In this document: piece by piece, positions 8,372 to 17,106 of the stretch | Position numbering within the stretch: the stretch's first letter is position 1 | How the letters are laid out: each line of letters opens with the position of its first letter | Source of the DNA: Nitrobacteraceae bacterium AZCC 2146 | GTDB taxonomy: Bacteria > Pseudomonadota > Alphaproteobacteria > Rhizobiales > Xanthobacteraceae | Direction: 5' to 3' | Length of the DNA stretch: 64,000 nt | Assembly (NCBI GenBank): GCA_036924855.1 | Contig: JBAGRP010000001.1 | Coordinates: forward strand, 1,488,001 to 1,552,000 | Translations under genes and position numbers: made by a program | Notes under the pieces: model-generated | What the model saw: only the letters and a program-made list of their open reading frames with translations | Told to the model about the DNA's origin: nothing | The model's database searches: none

Positions 8372-9931
8372 CTATTCTCGTGTGTCCACCTTTATCGCCT
8401 GTTGTACGGGTGTTCTCCACGCGAATGGCACAACCAATACGCCCAGCAACGCGAACGCTGCCAGCATCGCCCATGCGTCATTAACGCTCCAAACAAAAGC
8501 AGCCTTTTCGATCATTGGTCGTACTAAGGCCTCTGTGTCCGGCGTTAGCGGGCCGGATAGTCCGCTCGCCAATAATCCCGGATCCAATCCAATCGCCGTG
8601 GCGGCGGTCGCATCTCCTGCTAGAAGCCGGGCGCTAAGGGCGTCAGCATGGATACTGGTTCGTCCGTACAGAAGCGTGTCGATCAGCGCGATGCCAATCG
8701 CACCGCCCAGATTACGCGCGAGATTGAAGAGACCGCTCGCATCCGGCACCTGCGTTTCAGATAGCGCCCCCAACGCCAAACGCGTCGGCGGCAAAAGGCA
8801 GAACATGATTGCAACGCCGCGAATGACCTGTGGCCAGAACATCTCGCTGAAGTCCGTATCTCGCGTCTCAAACATGCTCAGTCCCAGTCCAAGTGCAAAC
8901 AGGGCGAAGCCCACCGCGGTCAGCAATCGGGCGTCAACGCGACGCTCCAGCGCAACTGCAATTGGCGCGATCGCAAGTTGAGCCACACCGGTGACCAGCA
9001 TGGTCGAACCAATTTCCAATGCATCGTGTCCCCGGGCGAACGCAAGAAAAACCGGCATAAGATAAACAGAGCCGAATAGACCGATACCCAAGCAAAAGCT
9101 CAACACGCACCCGATTGCGAAAGAACGATCCCTAAATGTGGATAGTTCCACAACTGGATAGGCGGCTCGCAACGCTCTCCAAACGAAAAACCCGCCGGTG
9201 ATAGCGCTGAGAGAAAACAAGCTTATGCAGATGGAGGAGAACCATCCATCTTGCGGAGACTGCTTGAGCCCGATCTCGAGGCTTGCGAGCGCGAACGCCA
9301 TTAGAACCAGTGACAAGCCGTCGAATTTCGCACCTTCACTGAATTTCGTACTTTGCCGAGGCAAAAGATACGGCGTAACGACGCAAACAACCAATCCCGG
9401 AGCAACATTGATTAGAAACAACCAGTGCCAGGAATACGCCTGAGTAATCCAGCCACCGGCGACAGGTCCGACCGTCGGTGCAAGCACCGCCATGATTCCG
9501 GCAATCGTCGATGCAATGCCTTGCGTGCGCGGCCGGAATAAGATGAATACCGCGGCAAACACTGTTGGAATCAGCGTTCCTCCTGCGAATCCCTGCACCA
9601 CTCGAAACGAAACAAGCATGGCGAAACTATCGCTTGCTGCACATCCGATCGATGCCAAGGTGAAAAGCCCGATGGCGGCGGTGAATAGCCAGCGCATCGA
9701 AAGTACACGCGTGAGCCAGCCAGTCATTGGAATGGCGATGATCTCAGCGATCAAATAGGACGTTTGGATCCAGCTCATCGCTTCGGGAGAAATCGCAAGG
9801 GCATTCTGGATTGTCGGCAGCGACGTCGCCACGACCTGAATGTCGAGGATCGCCATGAACATACCAAGGCACATCAAGCCAAAGCCGATCCATGTCCTGG
9901 TCCCCGCGAGGGGCAATTCGGTACGCATCAT
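8372..9931 (-). CDS. DHA2-family MFS exporter (EmrB/QacA type)
   Basis: 519-residue drug:H+ antiporter with 14 predicted membrane segments. N-terminal LDIQVVATSLPTIQ and SWIQTSYLIAEIIAIPMTGW correspond to TM1 and TM2 of EmrB-like proteins, and GFAGGTLIPTVFA is the family's TM5 region. The start at 9931 overlaps the methyltransferase stop as ATGA, so translation is coupled. As third gene of the polyketide operon it probably exports the alkylpyrone/resorcinol-type product or its methyl ether. General drug efflux is the alternative. Confidence 0.82.
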   Translation of the reverse strand: MMRTELPLAGTRTWIGFGLMCLGMFMAILDIQVVATSLPTIQNALAISPEAMSWIQTSYLIAEIIAIPMTGWLTRVLSMRWLFTAAIGLFTLASIGCAASDSFAMLVSFRVVQGFAGGTLIPTVFAAVFILFRPRTQGIASTIAGIMAVLAPTVGPVAGGWITQAYSWHWLFLINVAPGLVVCVVTPYLLPRQSTKFSEGAKFDGLSLVLMAFALASLEIGLKQSPQDGWFSSICISLFSLSAITGGFFVWRALRAAYPVVELSTFRDRSFAIGCVLSFCLGIGLFGSVYLMPVFLAFARGHDALEIGSTMLVTGVAQLAIAPIAVALERRVDARLLTAVGFALFALGLGLSMFETRDTDFSEMFWPQVIRGVAIMFCLLPPTRLALGALSETQVPDASGLFNLARNLGGAIGIALIDTLLYGRTSIHADALSARLLAGDATAATAIGLDPGLLASGLSGPLTPDTEALVRPMIEKAAFVWSVNDAWAMLAAFALLGVLVVPFAWRTPVQQAIKVDTRE

Positions 9932-10434
9932 CGTCTCAGCTCCCCACACTGTTTGGCGAGCGCACGATTTTCTGCGTAAATGCGAATGGCGAGGATCAAT
10001 GCATTCAGGGCCGTGTAAATGAGCGCCATGAGCGGCAGACCCAGTGTAAGAGGCAAAACCGCAATCTCACATGCAACCACCACATAATTCGGATGTGACA
10101 AGAACCGATAAGGACCCGTGGTCACCAGCTGAGAACCGGGCAGGACGATGATTCTCGTGGTCCATCTTGGACCGAGTGTCGCGATGACCCAGATCCGAAA
10201 CACCTGAAGAACCACAAAAACGCCCAGTCCGGGCAAATTGACGGGCTGACGATCTCCCCACATCCACAGCGAGACCAGCCAAGCCCCGTGCATGGCAACA
10301 AGCCAAGGATAGTGACCGGCCCCAATTTCCAAGCCGCCCCGGTTTAGAAGCCAGTTAGTATTCTTGTGGGCAAGGACGAGTTCGCCGCAACGTTGCAGCG
10401 TCACAAAGCCGAGAAGAATTACAGCGAAGGTCAC
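9928..10434 (-). CDS. Isoprenylcysteine carboxyl methyltransferase (ICMT)-family protein
   Basis: 168-residue integral membrane methyltransferase-like protein with about four to five hydrophobic segments. The C-terminal pattern GPYRFLSHPNYVVVACEIAV is the ICMT/PEMT signature that binds S-adenosylmethionine. The GTG at 10434 is the start: it overlaps the polyketide synthase stop as GTGA, while the longer open frame upstream is a shadow inside that gene. In Bacillus an ICMT-like protein (BpsB) next to the type III synthase BpsA methylates alkylpyrones, and the same job is inferred here. Confidence 0.78.
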   Translation of the reverse strand: MTFAVILLGFVTLQRCGELVLAHKNTNWLLNRGGLEIGAGHYPWLVAMHGAWLVSLWMWGDRQPVNLPGLGVFVVLQVFRIWVIATLGPRWTTRIIVLPGSQLVTTGPYRFLSHPNYVVVACEIAVLPLTLGLPLMALIYTALNALILAIRIYAENRALAKQCGELRR

Positions 10435-11483
10435 GCAGCCCGCCGCATCGCGACACAGCTTGCAGTGAAGCCGGGGCCCAGTGATGTCAGCAATGATCGA
10501 AACGGGACTTGGCCCGCGAGAACGCGCTCCAGCACGAACAAAACGGTCGGCGCCGACATATTTCCATAATCGGCAAGAATTTGCCGCTCGTGATCGAGCG
10601 AGCCTTGATTGAGCGAGAATGCGGATTCCAAGGCACTCACCACTTTGGTACCGCCGGGATGACACACGAATCGATCCACATCATCAAGCGTGAGATTCAT
10701 TCGCTTGAGGATGCCAGTCACCGCCGCGTTCATGTTGGCAGCAGCAAAGGCGGGAATTGACCGGCGAAAAATGACGCCAAATCCTTCCGGATCGACTCTC
10801 CACCCCATGATATCGAGCGTGTCGGGCCAAAGGTGTTCCCCAGCGCCTTCAACTTGAACCGCCCCCGCGTCTCCGGCGCGCAGGACCACCGCTGCGGCAC
10901 CATCGCCGAACAGACTGGTCGCAACGATGTTGGCCTTGGTCAGTTCATCTCGGCGAAAGGCAAGCGTACAGAGTTCAATCGCGACGAGCAGCACATTGGT
11001 GCCGGGCCGCGCCTGCGCCAGACGAGACGCAATCGACAAGCCCGACACACCGCCCGCACAGCCGAGACCAAACACGGGGACGCGAAAAACATCTGACCGA
11101 AACCCGATTTTGCCTGCAACGCGCGCCTCGAGGCTCGGCGTCGTAATTCCGGTCGAACAAACAGTGACAACGGTGTCTATTTCGTTCGGGACAAGACCGG
11201 CCCGCTCAATCGCTTTCTGCGCGACATCGATGAAGAGCTCCTCGCCTCCTTCCAGAAACGCTTGCGTCCTTTCAGGCCAGCCGCGGGGCTCAAAGTACCA
11301 TTCAATCGGTTTGACGCCATAACGCTTTATCACACCGGTATTTTCGAAGACGCGCGAAAGACGTTCAAATTCCGGAAAGCGATCGCCGAATATTTGCCGG
11401 GAAACTTCCTCGACCTTCTTTTGCTTAAACTCGAAAGTCGGGACGGAAGTCGCCAAGGAAACCAGAGCCGTGGGAGATGTCAT
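10431..11483 (-). CDS. Type III polyketide synthase (chalcone/stilbene synthase family)
   Basis: 350 residues when started at the ATG at 11483 (MTSPTALVSLATSVP); the 90 upstream open codons are not family-like. The catalytic triad is visible: Cys142 in GLGCAGG, His in VCHPGGTKV near residue 275, Asn in YGNMSAPTVLFVLE near 308. The C-terminal GPGFTASCVAMR is the usual GPG loop. Bacterial relatives make alkylpyrones or alkylresorcinols from fatty acyl-CoA and malonyl-CoA. It heads a coupled three-gene operon with the methyltransferase and exporter. Ribosome binding site is weak. Confidence 0.88.
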   Translation of the reverse strand: MTSPTALVSLATSVPTFEFKQKKVEEVSRQIFGDRFPEFERLSRVFENTGVIKRYGVKPIEWYFEPRGWPERTQAFLEGGEELFIDVAQKAIERAGLVPNEIDTVVTVCSTGITTPSLEARVAGKIGFRSDVFRVPVFGLGCAGGVSGLSIASRLAQARPGTNVLLVAIELCTLAFRRDELTKANIVATSLFGDGAAAVVLRAGDAGAVQVEGAGEHLWPDTLDIMGWRVDPEGFGVIFRRSIPAFAAANMNAAVTGILKRMNLTLDDVDRFVCHPGGTKVVSALESAFSLNQGSLDHERQILADYGNMSAPTVLFVLERVLAGQVPFRSLLTSLGPGFTASCVAMRRAA

Positions 11484-11932
11484 AAGAGTCGCTTCACTGC
11501 CAGAGGTGCCATGGCATACGAAACAACGAGATTGGCGCAATAGTCCGTCATCACGATGGAATGATGCTTCGTGGTCAGTCAACAAAACTTGAGCGGTGAG
11601 GCTGCAGCGCTCCGTCAGCGGGCGGACCAATGTCATGATTCTGTTAAGGACCTGCTCCGGCACATCCTTGATCTCGATGCGCTCGCTGAAGTTATCGACC
11701 ATGACCAGTTTCAGCCTCGCGCCGTTGATCCGTTGCTGCCGCGGCAGGATCACCCGCAGCAGTACGTGACCGGCGGTTGCATGGGCGCCTCGAGATCGAG
11801 CGGATGCGGAGATCTGGACATCTATCGATCACAAACCGCCGGTGACCGACATTGTCGCGATGACGGGCGGGGTGGCAATCCTGGTCGAGATGGACCCACC
11901 AGACCTCGTGGCCGGTCGTTTCATTCGAGACC

Positions 11933-12110
11933 CAATGGACCGTACCGGTCGCGCCCACTGCAGCGAACGGCCAGACAATCTACCTGTTCAACGGGCTGCA
12001 GGATGCGAACGGTACGCATATCGTTCAGCCTGTGCCGCAATGGCGGCCCTCTCCTGCCCGGGGGCTGGTAGAGTGCGTGCTGACCTTGGAGGCCTACCCG
12101 TCATCTGTGT
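11933..12110 (+). pseudogene. Protein fragment of unknown secreted-type domain
   Basis: In the 731-base gap between the synthase and the TetR gene, the plus frame at 11933 reads QWTVPVAPTAANG, then QTIYLFNGLQDANGTHIVQP and VPQWRPSPARG. The pattern W-x-VP...QTIYLFNGLQ...QPVLQW is one I associate with secreted lectin-like proteins of unknown function, but the frame lacks a start and the upstream part is out of frame. It is probably a remnant. The minus strand of the same gap (11560-11753) carries an open N-terminal extension of the synthase that does not look real. Confidence 0.35.
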
Positions 12111-12214
12111 CACGTCTCGAAAGTATCCACCATGGACTTCCCAGGAAGGGGGGTTTATAGTATTTTCGACCTCTATCCTGAAGTTTAGAGGCTAGCAACC
12201 ATCTTCCGGTGGCC

Positions 12215-12793
12215 ATGGGACGAGTCAGCTACAGCCAGTCGCTAGAAAATCGCGCGCGTATCGTGAAGGTCGCAAGCGAGCTGTTTCGCGCAAACGGCGT
12301 CGAAGCCGTGACCATAGCGGACGTGATGAAGGCGGCCGGCATGACGCAGGGCGGTTTCTACACGCATTTCGAAACAAAGGATCATCTTGCAGCCGAGGCA
12401 TGTACCCTCAGCTTTGTCACGTCCGTGGAAAATTGGCAGCGTGTGGCCGCCAAAAGCGCCAGCGACGGGCGCAGCGTATTATCGGAACTGGCTCGGTTCT
12501 ACCTTGCGCCAAAAGAGCCTGCGCGCACGTGCCCCATGATAGCGTTCGCCTTCGATGCCGGCGCGCGCGAGCCAGATCATCCGCTGCGACAAGCCTATGA
12601 GGAGGGCGTTAAGTCTCTCTTTGACGCATTTTCGCAGATCGCATCGTCGAACGTAAGCCAATCGTCTCGGGACGAGACGTACTTGCTTTTTGCCGCGATG
12701 GTTGGCTCGAACATGCTTTCGCAAGGCGTCGATGCGGGACGCTGGACGAATACTTTCAAGAAGGTCGTCAGGTCAGCGGCGGAAACGCATTGA
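12215..12793 (+). CDS. TetR/AcrR family regulator
   Basis: 192 residues from the ATG at 12215; a GTG two codons earlier is possible. The N-terminal helix-turn-helix is clear: NRARIVKVASELFRANGVEA then DVMKAAGMTQGGFYTHFETK. The C-terminal domain (TCPMIAFAFDAGAREPDHPL, SNMLSQGVDAG) is of the type found in TetR repressors near SDR and exporter genes. It is divergent from the type III polyketide synthase operon, 731 bases away, and is the likely controller of that operon. Confidence 0.82.
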   Translation: MGRVSYSQSLENRARIVKVASELFRANGVEAVTIADVMKAAGMTQGGFYTHFETKDHLAAEACTLSFVTSVENWQRVAAKSASDGRSVLSELARFYLAPKEPARTCPMIAFAFDAGAREPDHPLRQAYEEGVKSLFDAFSQIASSNVSQSSRDETYLLFAAMVGSNMLSQGVDAGRWTNTFKKVVRSAAETH

Positions 12794-12808
12794 AACGCCG
12801 GCTTCGCG

Positions 12809-13312
12809 TTACGACGAAGCCATTCGGTTCGGATGAGCGGAGTTGAAACGCTGCTCACGTTCCGAGCGCATTTTCGGAGACATGAGGGGCCGCACGCCCG
12901 CGGCATCCACGGGCTTCGAACATGCGTGGCATACGAGACCGGGACTGGCATTGTGATCACACGAAATGTGCACATACTGCAAAGGCGGGGTCCCTCGATT
13001 GATCCACTTGTCTCCCCACGAGGTAAGCGCAACCAGCGCAGGCCATAAGTCAAATCCGCGCGCCGTAACGCCGTACTCAAATCGGACCGGTTTGGAGCTG
13101 TATTTTTGTCGCCGGATGATCTTGTGTTTTTCGAGGGCCTTCAACCGGACGGCCAGGGAATTTGACGACATCCCTGTCTGCGCCTGTATACCTTCGAAAC
13201 GCCGGTTTCCGAGCATCAACTCCTTGATTATCAGAAGCGACCACGCGTCGCCGACTACGGCAAGAGCGCTCGCCAAAGAACACGTCAGATTTCCGAGTTC
13301 TGATTTTTTCAC
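12809..13312 (-). CDS. HxlR family winged-helix regulator
   Basis: 167 residues. The HxlR core is clear: CSLASALAVVGDAWSLLIIK, then ELMLGNRRFEGIQAQTGMSS and LAVRLKALEKHKIIRRQKY, YGVTARGFDLWPAL. A C-terminal tail with CDHNASPGLVCHAC looks like a degenerate zinc-binding knuckle found in longer HxlR proteins. The start is GTG at 13312 with GGGCTG upstream. It converges with the TetR gene, 15 bases between stops. No target can be assigned. Confidence 0.82.
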   Translation of the reverse strand: MKKSELGNLTCSLASALAVVGDAWSLLIIKELMLGNRRFEGIQAQTGMSSNSLAVRLKALEKHKIIRRQKYSSKPVRFEYGVTARGFDLWPALVALTSWGDKWINRGTPPLQYVHISCDHNASPGLVCHACSKPVDAAGVRPLMSPKMRSEREQRFNSAHPNRMASS

Positions 13313-14207
13313 AATGCAGCCCTATAAACTCTAACCGTATGGAACGCATCGCCACCTGGAGCGATCTCGAGCATTTGGCCTCGGCTTTCGGAAGATCATT
13401 GCTGTTATATGCGAGTTTGGCTTTGGAGCAGCCAGAAGCTGAGCTTGATGGCCTGCGCACCAATCATGCAAACACAGCGATATTCTGCCTGCAAACCAGG
13501 GTTGGCTGACCGTTTCCGTCAGTTGCCTCAATCTTGTCGGCGAGGAGATCAATTGTCCAAGTCGTTGTACTGGTGGCGGGCAGTCGGTCAGTGCTACGAG
13601 CGCGGCAACAGAAGCGGGATTTGATTGATCGCGGTGGCGGTGGTGCATCCACACCGTAAAGGTTGATTGTTCAGCCTGGCTGAATAGGCCATGACCGGCC
13701 GCGAGCCGGCTATTGAAATGCTGAAAGGAGTTGGTTCCCGCTATCGGTACTAGAATCGCCGGACAACCATCCGGTGGCTTAACCTGCGGCGCAGCAAGTG
13801 CGGTATAATCTCAAGACGACGCCCTTGCGGCGCCCGTAGCAGAGCATTACGCGGGTTGCTAGACCAGCTTCAGTTGATAGATCGGCGCTCGTAAACACGG
13901 TCGATTTACCTCGACGCGACACCGCCGCTCGAATAGCGAGCGCGCCTGATACAGGTCCAAAAAATGCGAACTGTGCGGAGCGCAGCGGTGGAAGCTGGGC
14001 GATTTTCCGCTCGGCCCCTACAAGGCAAAATGCTGCGGCTAGCCACCATACATCGTACGGCCCTGGAGCTAATCTTCTGTTGCGGAAGCTGAAGTCGCGC
14101 CGGGGCTCTCGGTCACCGACGCCATGAGTTCAGTAAATGTTGGCATACCTGTGACCCTGCCGCGCGCACGTCATGTGAGCGAGCCGCTTCTTTAGCACGC
14201 AAATGCA
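13313..14207. other. Long gap with one cysteine-rich fragment
   Basis: About 0.9 kb without a convincing gene. The plus frame ending with TAG at 14040-14042 reads KKCELCGAQRWKLGDFPLGP then YKAKCCG, a zinc-knuckle-like C-terminus without any visible start or family, starting around 13962. Several short frames at 13330-13650 have no start signals. Nothing like a transposase, tRNA or repeat was seen. Confidence 0.35.
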
Positions 14208-14237
14208 TTGACTAACTTCAAAACTTGAAGCTAGAAT
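14208..14237 (+). promoter_or_regulatory. Sigma70-like promoter with internal inverted repeat upstream of the acetylene-hydratase-like operon
   Basis: TTGACT at 14208-14213 and TAGAAT at 14232-14237 are separated by 18 bases. Between them lies a perfect dyad, CTTCAA (14216-14221), AAC, TTGAAG (14225-14230). A repressor bound there would block polymerase. The element is 105 bases upstream of the small membrane protein start. Confidence 0.6.
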
Positions 14238-14342
14238 AGAGTTCAGTGGACCTGAATACAAGATCGCTGCATCAGATTCGGTCGACCGAGCTGATACCTG
14301 CGAGCAAAAAGAACGAGTTGGCCGGCCCGGCGGAGGAACGTG

Positions 14343-14522
14343 ATGTGGGACTCGAGCTGGCTCGAGGCGAGTCTGATGCCCGAGGACGCGCGCCTCGTTC
14401 AAAGTGACATTAAGCCGGAAGACGTTCGGTATGGCCAACTCCTAATTCTGGCGATTGGACTTCCTCTAGTCGTTGTCGGTTACGCCGCTTGGTGGGCGGG
14501 AAAATGGCTTCTCGGTTGCTGA
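14343..14522 (+). CDS. Small single-pass membrane protein
   Basis: 59 residues from the ATG at 14343, which has GGAGGA six bases upstream; a GTG at 14340 is the alternative. The N-terminal 30 residues are acidic and soluble, followed by one hydrophobic helix (LLILAIGLPLVVVGYAAWWA) and a short tail ending WLLGC. It ends 39 bases before the molybdo/tungsto-enzyme start and lies downstream of the promoter at 14208-14237, so the two are probably cotranscribed. No family is recognised. It might anchor or assist the enzyme. Confidence 0.6.
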   Translation: MWDSSWLEASLMPEDARLVQSDIKPEDVRYGQLLILAIGLPLVVVGYAAWWAGKWLLGC

Positions 14523-14561
14523 TGACCAACATCAGATGAAAGCAAAATTGGGAGCATGAGC

Positions 14562-16934
14562 ATGCTTGATCGTATTGTCGAAGCGAAGAAGATTGTAACC
14601 ACGAAGAACGTGGTATGCGGCACCTGTGATGGCTTCTGCCCGGTCCAGGCAAACGTGGTAGATGGTCGCGTGGTCAAGGTGTCGACGCGCAACCACCCCA
14701 TTCTCAAGGATGTGCTTTGCCTCAAGGGAGCCTTCGCACCGAAAGCGTTTGCTAATCCCGATCGCATTCTCTATCCGCTGAAAAGGGTCGGTGCTCGTGG
14801 TGAAGGAAAGTGGCAGCGCGTCAGCTGGGACGACGCGATGGACGATATCACGGACCGGTTGAAGGTCGTCATCGACCGCTATGGTCCCGAAGCGTTTGCA
14901 GTTGCGCACAGCGGGGGCTGGCTGCTCGGCGATAATGGGACGACCCGCCGCTTCATGAATCACATTGGGTCGCCCACCTTCATTACGGCTGTCGCCTACT
15001 GTGCCGGCAACACAGCTGCGGTAAATCGCTTCGTCTACGGCTGGTTTCCCCGTGCCGACATTCTCAATTCAAAATGTGTCGTTCTCATCGGCCATGACCC
15101 GCGCCGTCATAGCTGGACGATGACTTACAAAGCCGTGCGCATGGCTCAGGCCAACGGCGCAAAACTTATCGTTCAGGATCCCCGAAAGAGTGAGAATGCC
15201 GAGCGGGCCGACATTTGGTTGCCGTTGCGGGCCGGAACCGATGCCGCAATGCAGCTCGGGTGGCTCAACGTCATCATCGAGGAGGAACTCTACGACAAGG
15301 AGTTCGTTCGCGACTGGACGGTCGGCTTCGAACAATTGGCTGAACGCGCGCGCGAGTACCACCTCGACCGCGTATCGAGCATCACAGGGGTCGACGCTGA
15401 ATTGATCCGGAAGGCGGCGCGCACCTATGCCACGGCCGAGTCCGCCAGCATTCCGTGGACGCCGATTACCGACCAGCAGGTCTCGAGCACGTCCGCGATC
15501 CGCTTGCAGGCCATGCTGCGCGCTATTACCGGCAACATCGACATCAAGGGTGGCGACCAGTTCGTTGGCTTCAATCCCTCGGTTCGATCGGACTCCGAGA
15601 TTGAAGCTCATCATATGCTGCCTGAAGCGCAGAAAATGAAGCAGCTCGGCGCCGAGCACACGCCGGTCTATACCTATCGCGGCATGCGCCCGTTCGAAGA
15701 TGCGTGCGAGAAGGTGTGGGGTATTCGTTACGCTAATCTGGTCAATGGCTGCTACATGGCCAACCCAATGCGCGTCTTCAAGGCAATGACCGATGGTGAT
15801 CCCTATCCGGTCAAAGCGATGTTTGCGTTATCCAACAATACCCTCATGGCGTTCGCGAATACGCGCCGGGTCTACAACGCCATGATGAATCAGGATCTGA
15901 TCGTCACTTACGAACATATGATGTCGCCAACGGCTGCGTTGTCTGACTACGTCCTGCCCGGTGATGCATGGCTGGAACGGCCCACGATGCAGGCCGGTAT
16001 CAGCGAGCAGGCGATGGAGCCGCCGGGCGAATGCCGGAACATTGTGACGTTCTGGCACGAAGTTGCCAAGCGCATGGGCTTGGGCGAGCAGTTTCCCTGG
16101 AAGAACGCCGAGGAGATGCTCAATTATCGACTGGAGCCGGGTGGCACGAACTGGGACGAGGTTGTCGCGGCTGGACGTACCCCCAATCTTAATCGCGGAC
16201 AGGTTGGTGACCTACCAGAACGGCCGTATCTCAAGACCGGATTTGCAACACCGTCGGGCAAGGTCGAATTGTATTCGTCGACGCTTGAGGAGTTCGGCTT
16301 CGATCCCCTCCCCTATTACCGCGAGGCGGCTCAGCCCAACAAAGAATACCCCATGGCGCTCTTCGTTGGGTGGGCGGAGGACGAGTTCTTCCGCACTGGG
16401 CATCGCAGCATTCCAGAGCTGCGCAAGCGTGCGCCAGACCCTGCATTCTTTGTCAATCGCGCGGAAGCTGAGCGGCTCGGCATGAAGGACGGGGACTGGG
16501 CGCGAATCCGCACATCCACAGGCTCGATTGTGAGCCGCCTCTACACACGCAGCGGTATGCCGACCGGCCTCGTCCGCGTGGGACATGGTTGGTGGAAGCC
16601 GGAGTCGATGGGCGGTCTCGAGAAGATGTCGGGAATGTGGGACTTCAGCGATGCGGTCATCACCGCTGATGACGATCCGGACCTGATCGACATCGAGCAG
16701 GGTGTGCCTCATCTGAAGGGTATGCGGTGTGCCCTCGAAAAAATGAGCGCCGAAGATGTCGCGGCGTTGGAAACGCATTACGGCAAGACCGAAGATATGC
16801 CGCGCGCCGTTGAAGGTAAGGTCCGGCGTCCAAAGTCTGAGACGAGCGATTTCATGTTCGACTCACTCGGGGCAAATGATGTCGAGTTTGACGCCATTCA
16901 GCTCTCGATCCATGGGCGAACGTCTAAAATGTAA
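14562..16934 (+). CDS. Acetylene hydratase-like Mo/W-bis-MGD enzyme (DMSO reductase family)
   Basis: 790 residues. The ATG at 14562 has GGGAG seven bases upstream; an ATG two codons earlier sits too close to it. The N-terminal 4Fe-4S motif is Cys19-x2-Cys22-Asp23-x2-Cys26-x26-Cys53, then Lys55. In Pelobacter acetylene hydratase the Asp directly after the second cluster Cys (Asp13) is catalytic and Cys141 binds tungsten; here Asp23 and Cys147 (AYCAGNTAAVN) fall in the same places. Long stretches such as DRILYPLKRVGARG, GSPTFITAVAYC, SPTAALSDYVLPGDAWLERP and FATPSGKVELYSS recall that enzyme. A 70-residue C-terminal tail is extra. It would hydrate acetylene or a related alkyne to an aldehyde without net redox change. 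Another hydration or redox reaction in the same subfamily is possible. Confidence 0.75.
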   Translation: MLDRIVEAKKIVTTKNVVCGTCDGFCPVQANVVDGRVVKVSTRNHPILKDVLCLKGAFAPKAFANPDRILYPLKRVGARGEGKWQRVSWDDAMDDITDRLKVVIDRYGPEAFAVAHSGGWLLGDNGTTRRFMNHIGSPTFITAVAYCAGNTAAVNRFVYGWFPRADILNSKCVVLIGHDPRRHSWTMTYKAVRMAQANGAKLIVQDPRKSENAERADIWLPLRAGTDAAMQLGWLNVIIEEELYDKEFVRDWTVGFEQLAERAREYHLDRVSSITGVDAELIRKAARTYATAESASIPWTPITDQQVSSTSAIRLQAMLRAITGNIDIKGGDQFVGFNPSVRSDSEIEAHHMLPEAQKMKQLGAEHTPVYTYRGMRPFEDACEKVWGIRYANLVNGCYMANPMRVFKAMTDGDPYPVKAMFALSNNTLMAFANTRRVYNAMMNQDLIVTYEHMMSPTAALSDYVLPGDAWLERPTMQAGISEQAMEPPGECRNIVTFWHEVAKRMGLGEQFPWKNAEEMLNYRLEPGGTNWDEVVAAGRTPNLNRGQVGDLPERPYLKTGFATPSGKVELYSSTLEEFGFDPLPYYREAAQPNKEYPMALFVGWAEDEFFRTGHRSIPELRKRAPDPAFFVNRAEAERLGMKDGDWARIRTSTGSIVSRLYTRSGMPTGLVRVGHGWWKPESMGGLEKMSGMWDFSDAVITADDDPDLIDIEQGVPHLKGMRCALEKMSAEDVAALETHYGKTEDMPRAVEGKVRRPKSETSDFMFDSLGANDVEFDAIQLSIHGRTSKM

Positions 16935-16944
16935 GAGAAAGTTC

Positions 16945-16971
16945 GGGGTGCGCCTGATGAAGGCGCACCCC
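16945..16971 (+). terminator. Ten-base-pair hairpin after the acetylene-hydratase-like gene
   Basis: GGGGTGCGCC (16945-16954) pairs perfectly with GGCGCACCCC (16962-16971) around a TGATGAA loop, 10 bases after the stop. No T-run follows (TGACACTTT), so it may stabilise the upstream message or attenuate rather than fully stop transcription into moeA. Confidence 0.55.
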
Positions 16972-17106
16972 TGACACTTTGGATACTACTCTCATCCATT
17001 TTAGCTCCCGGAATCTGCCTCTGAAGAGCTTGATGATGGGTGCCAATGGGGGACTCAAGATCCCGCAAGCCGCATCTGATGACGCGTTGGTGCCGGACAA
17101 GAGGCA

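Noticed and set aside
11484-11753. 90-codon N-terminal extension of the type III polyketide synthase
   Set aside because: Family proteins begin near MTSPTALVSLATS; the extension is not conserved in style and would make the protein unusually long.
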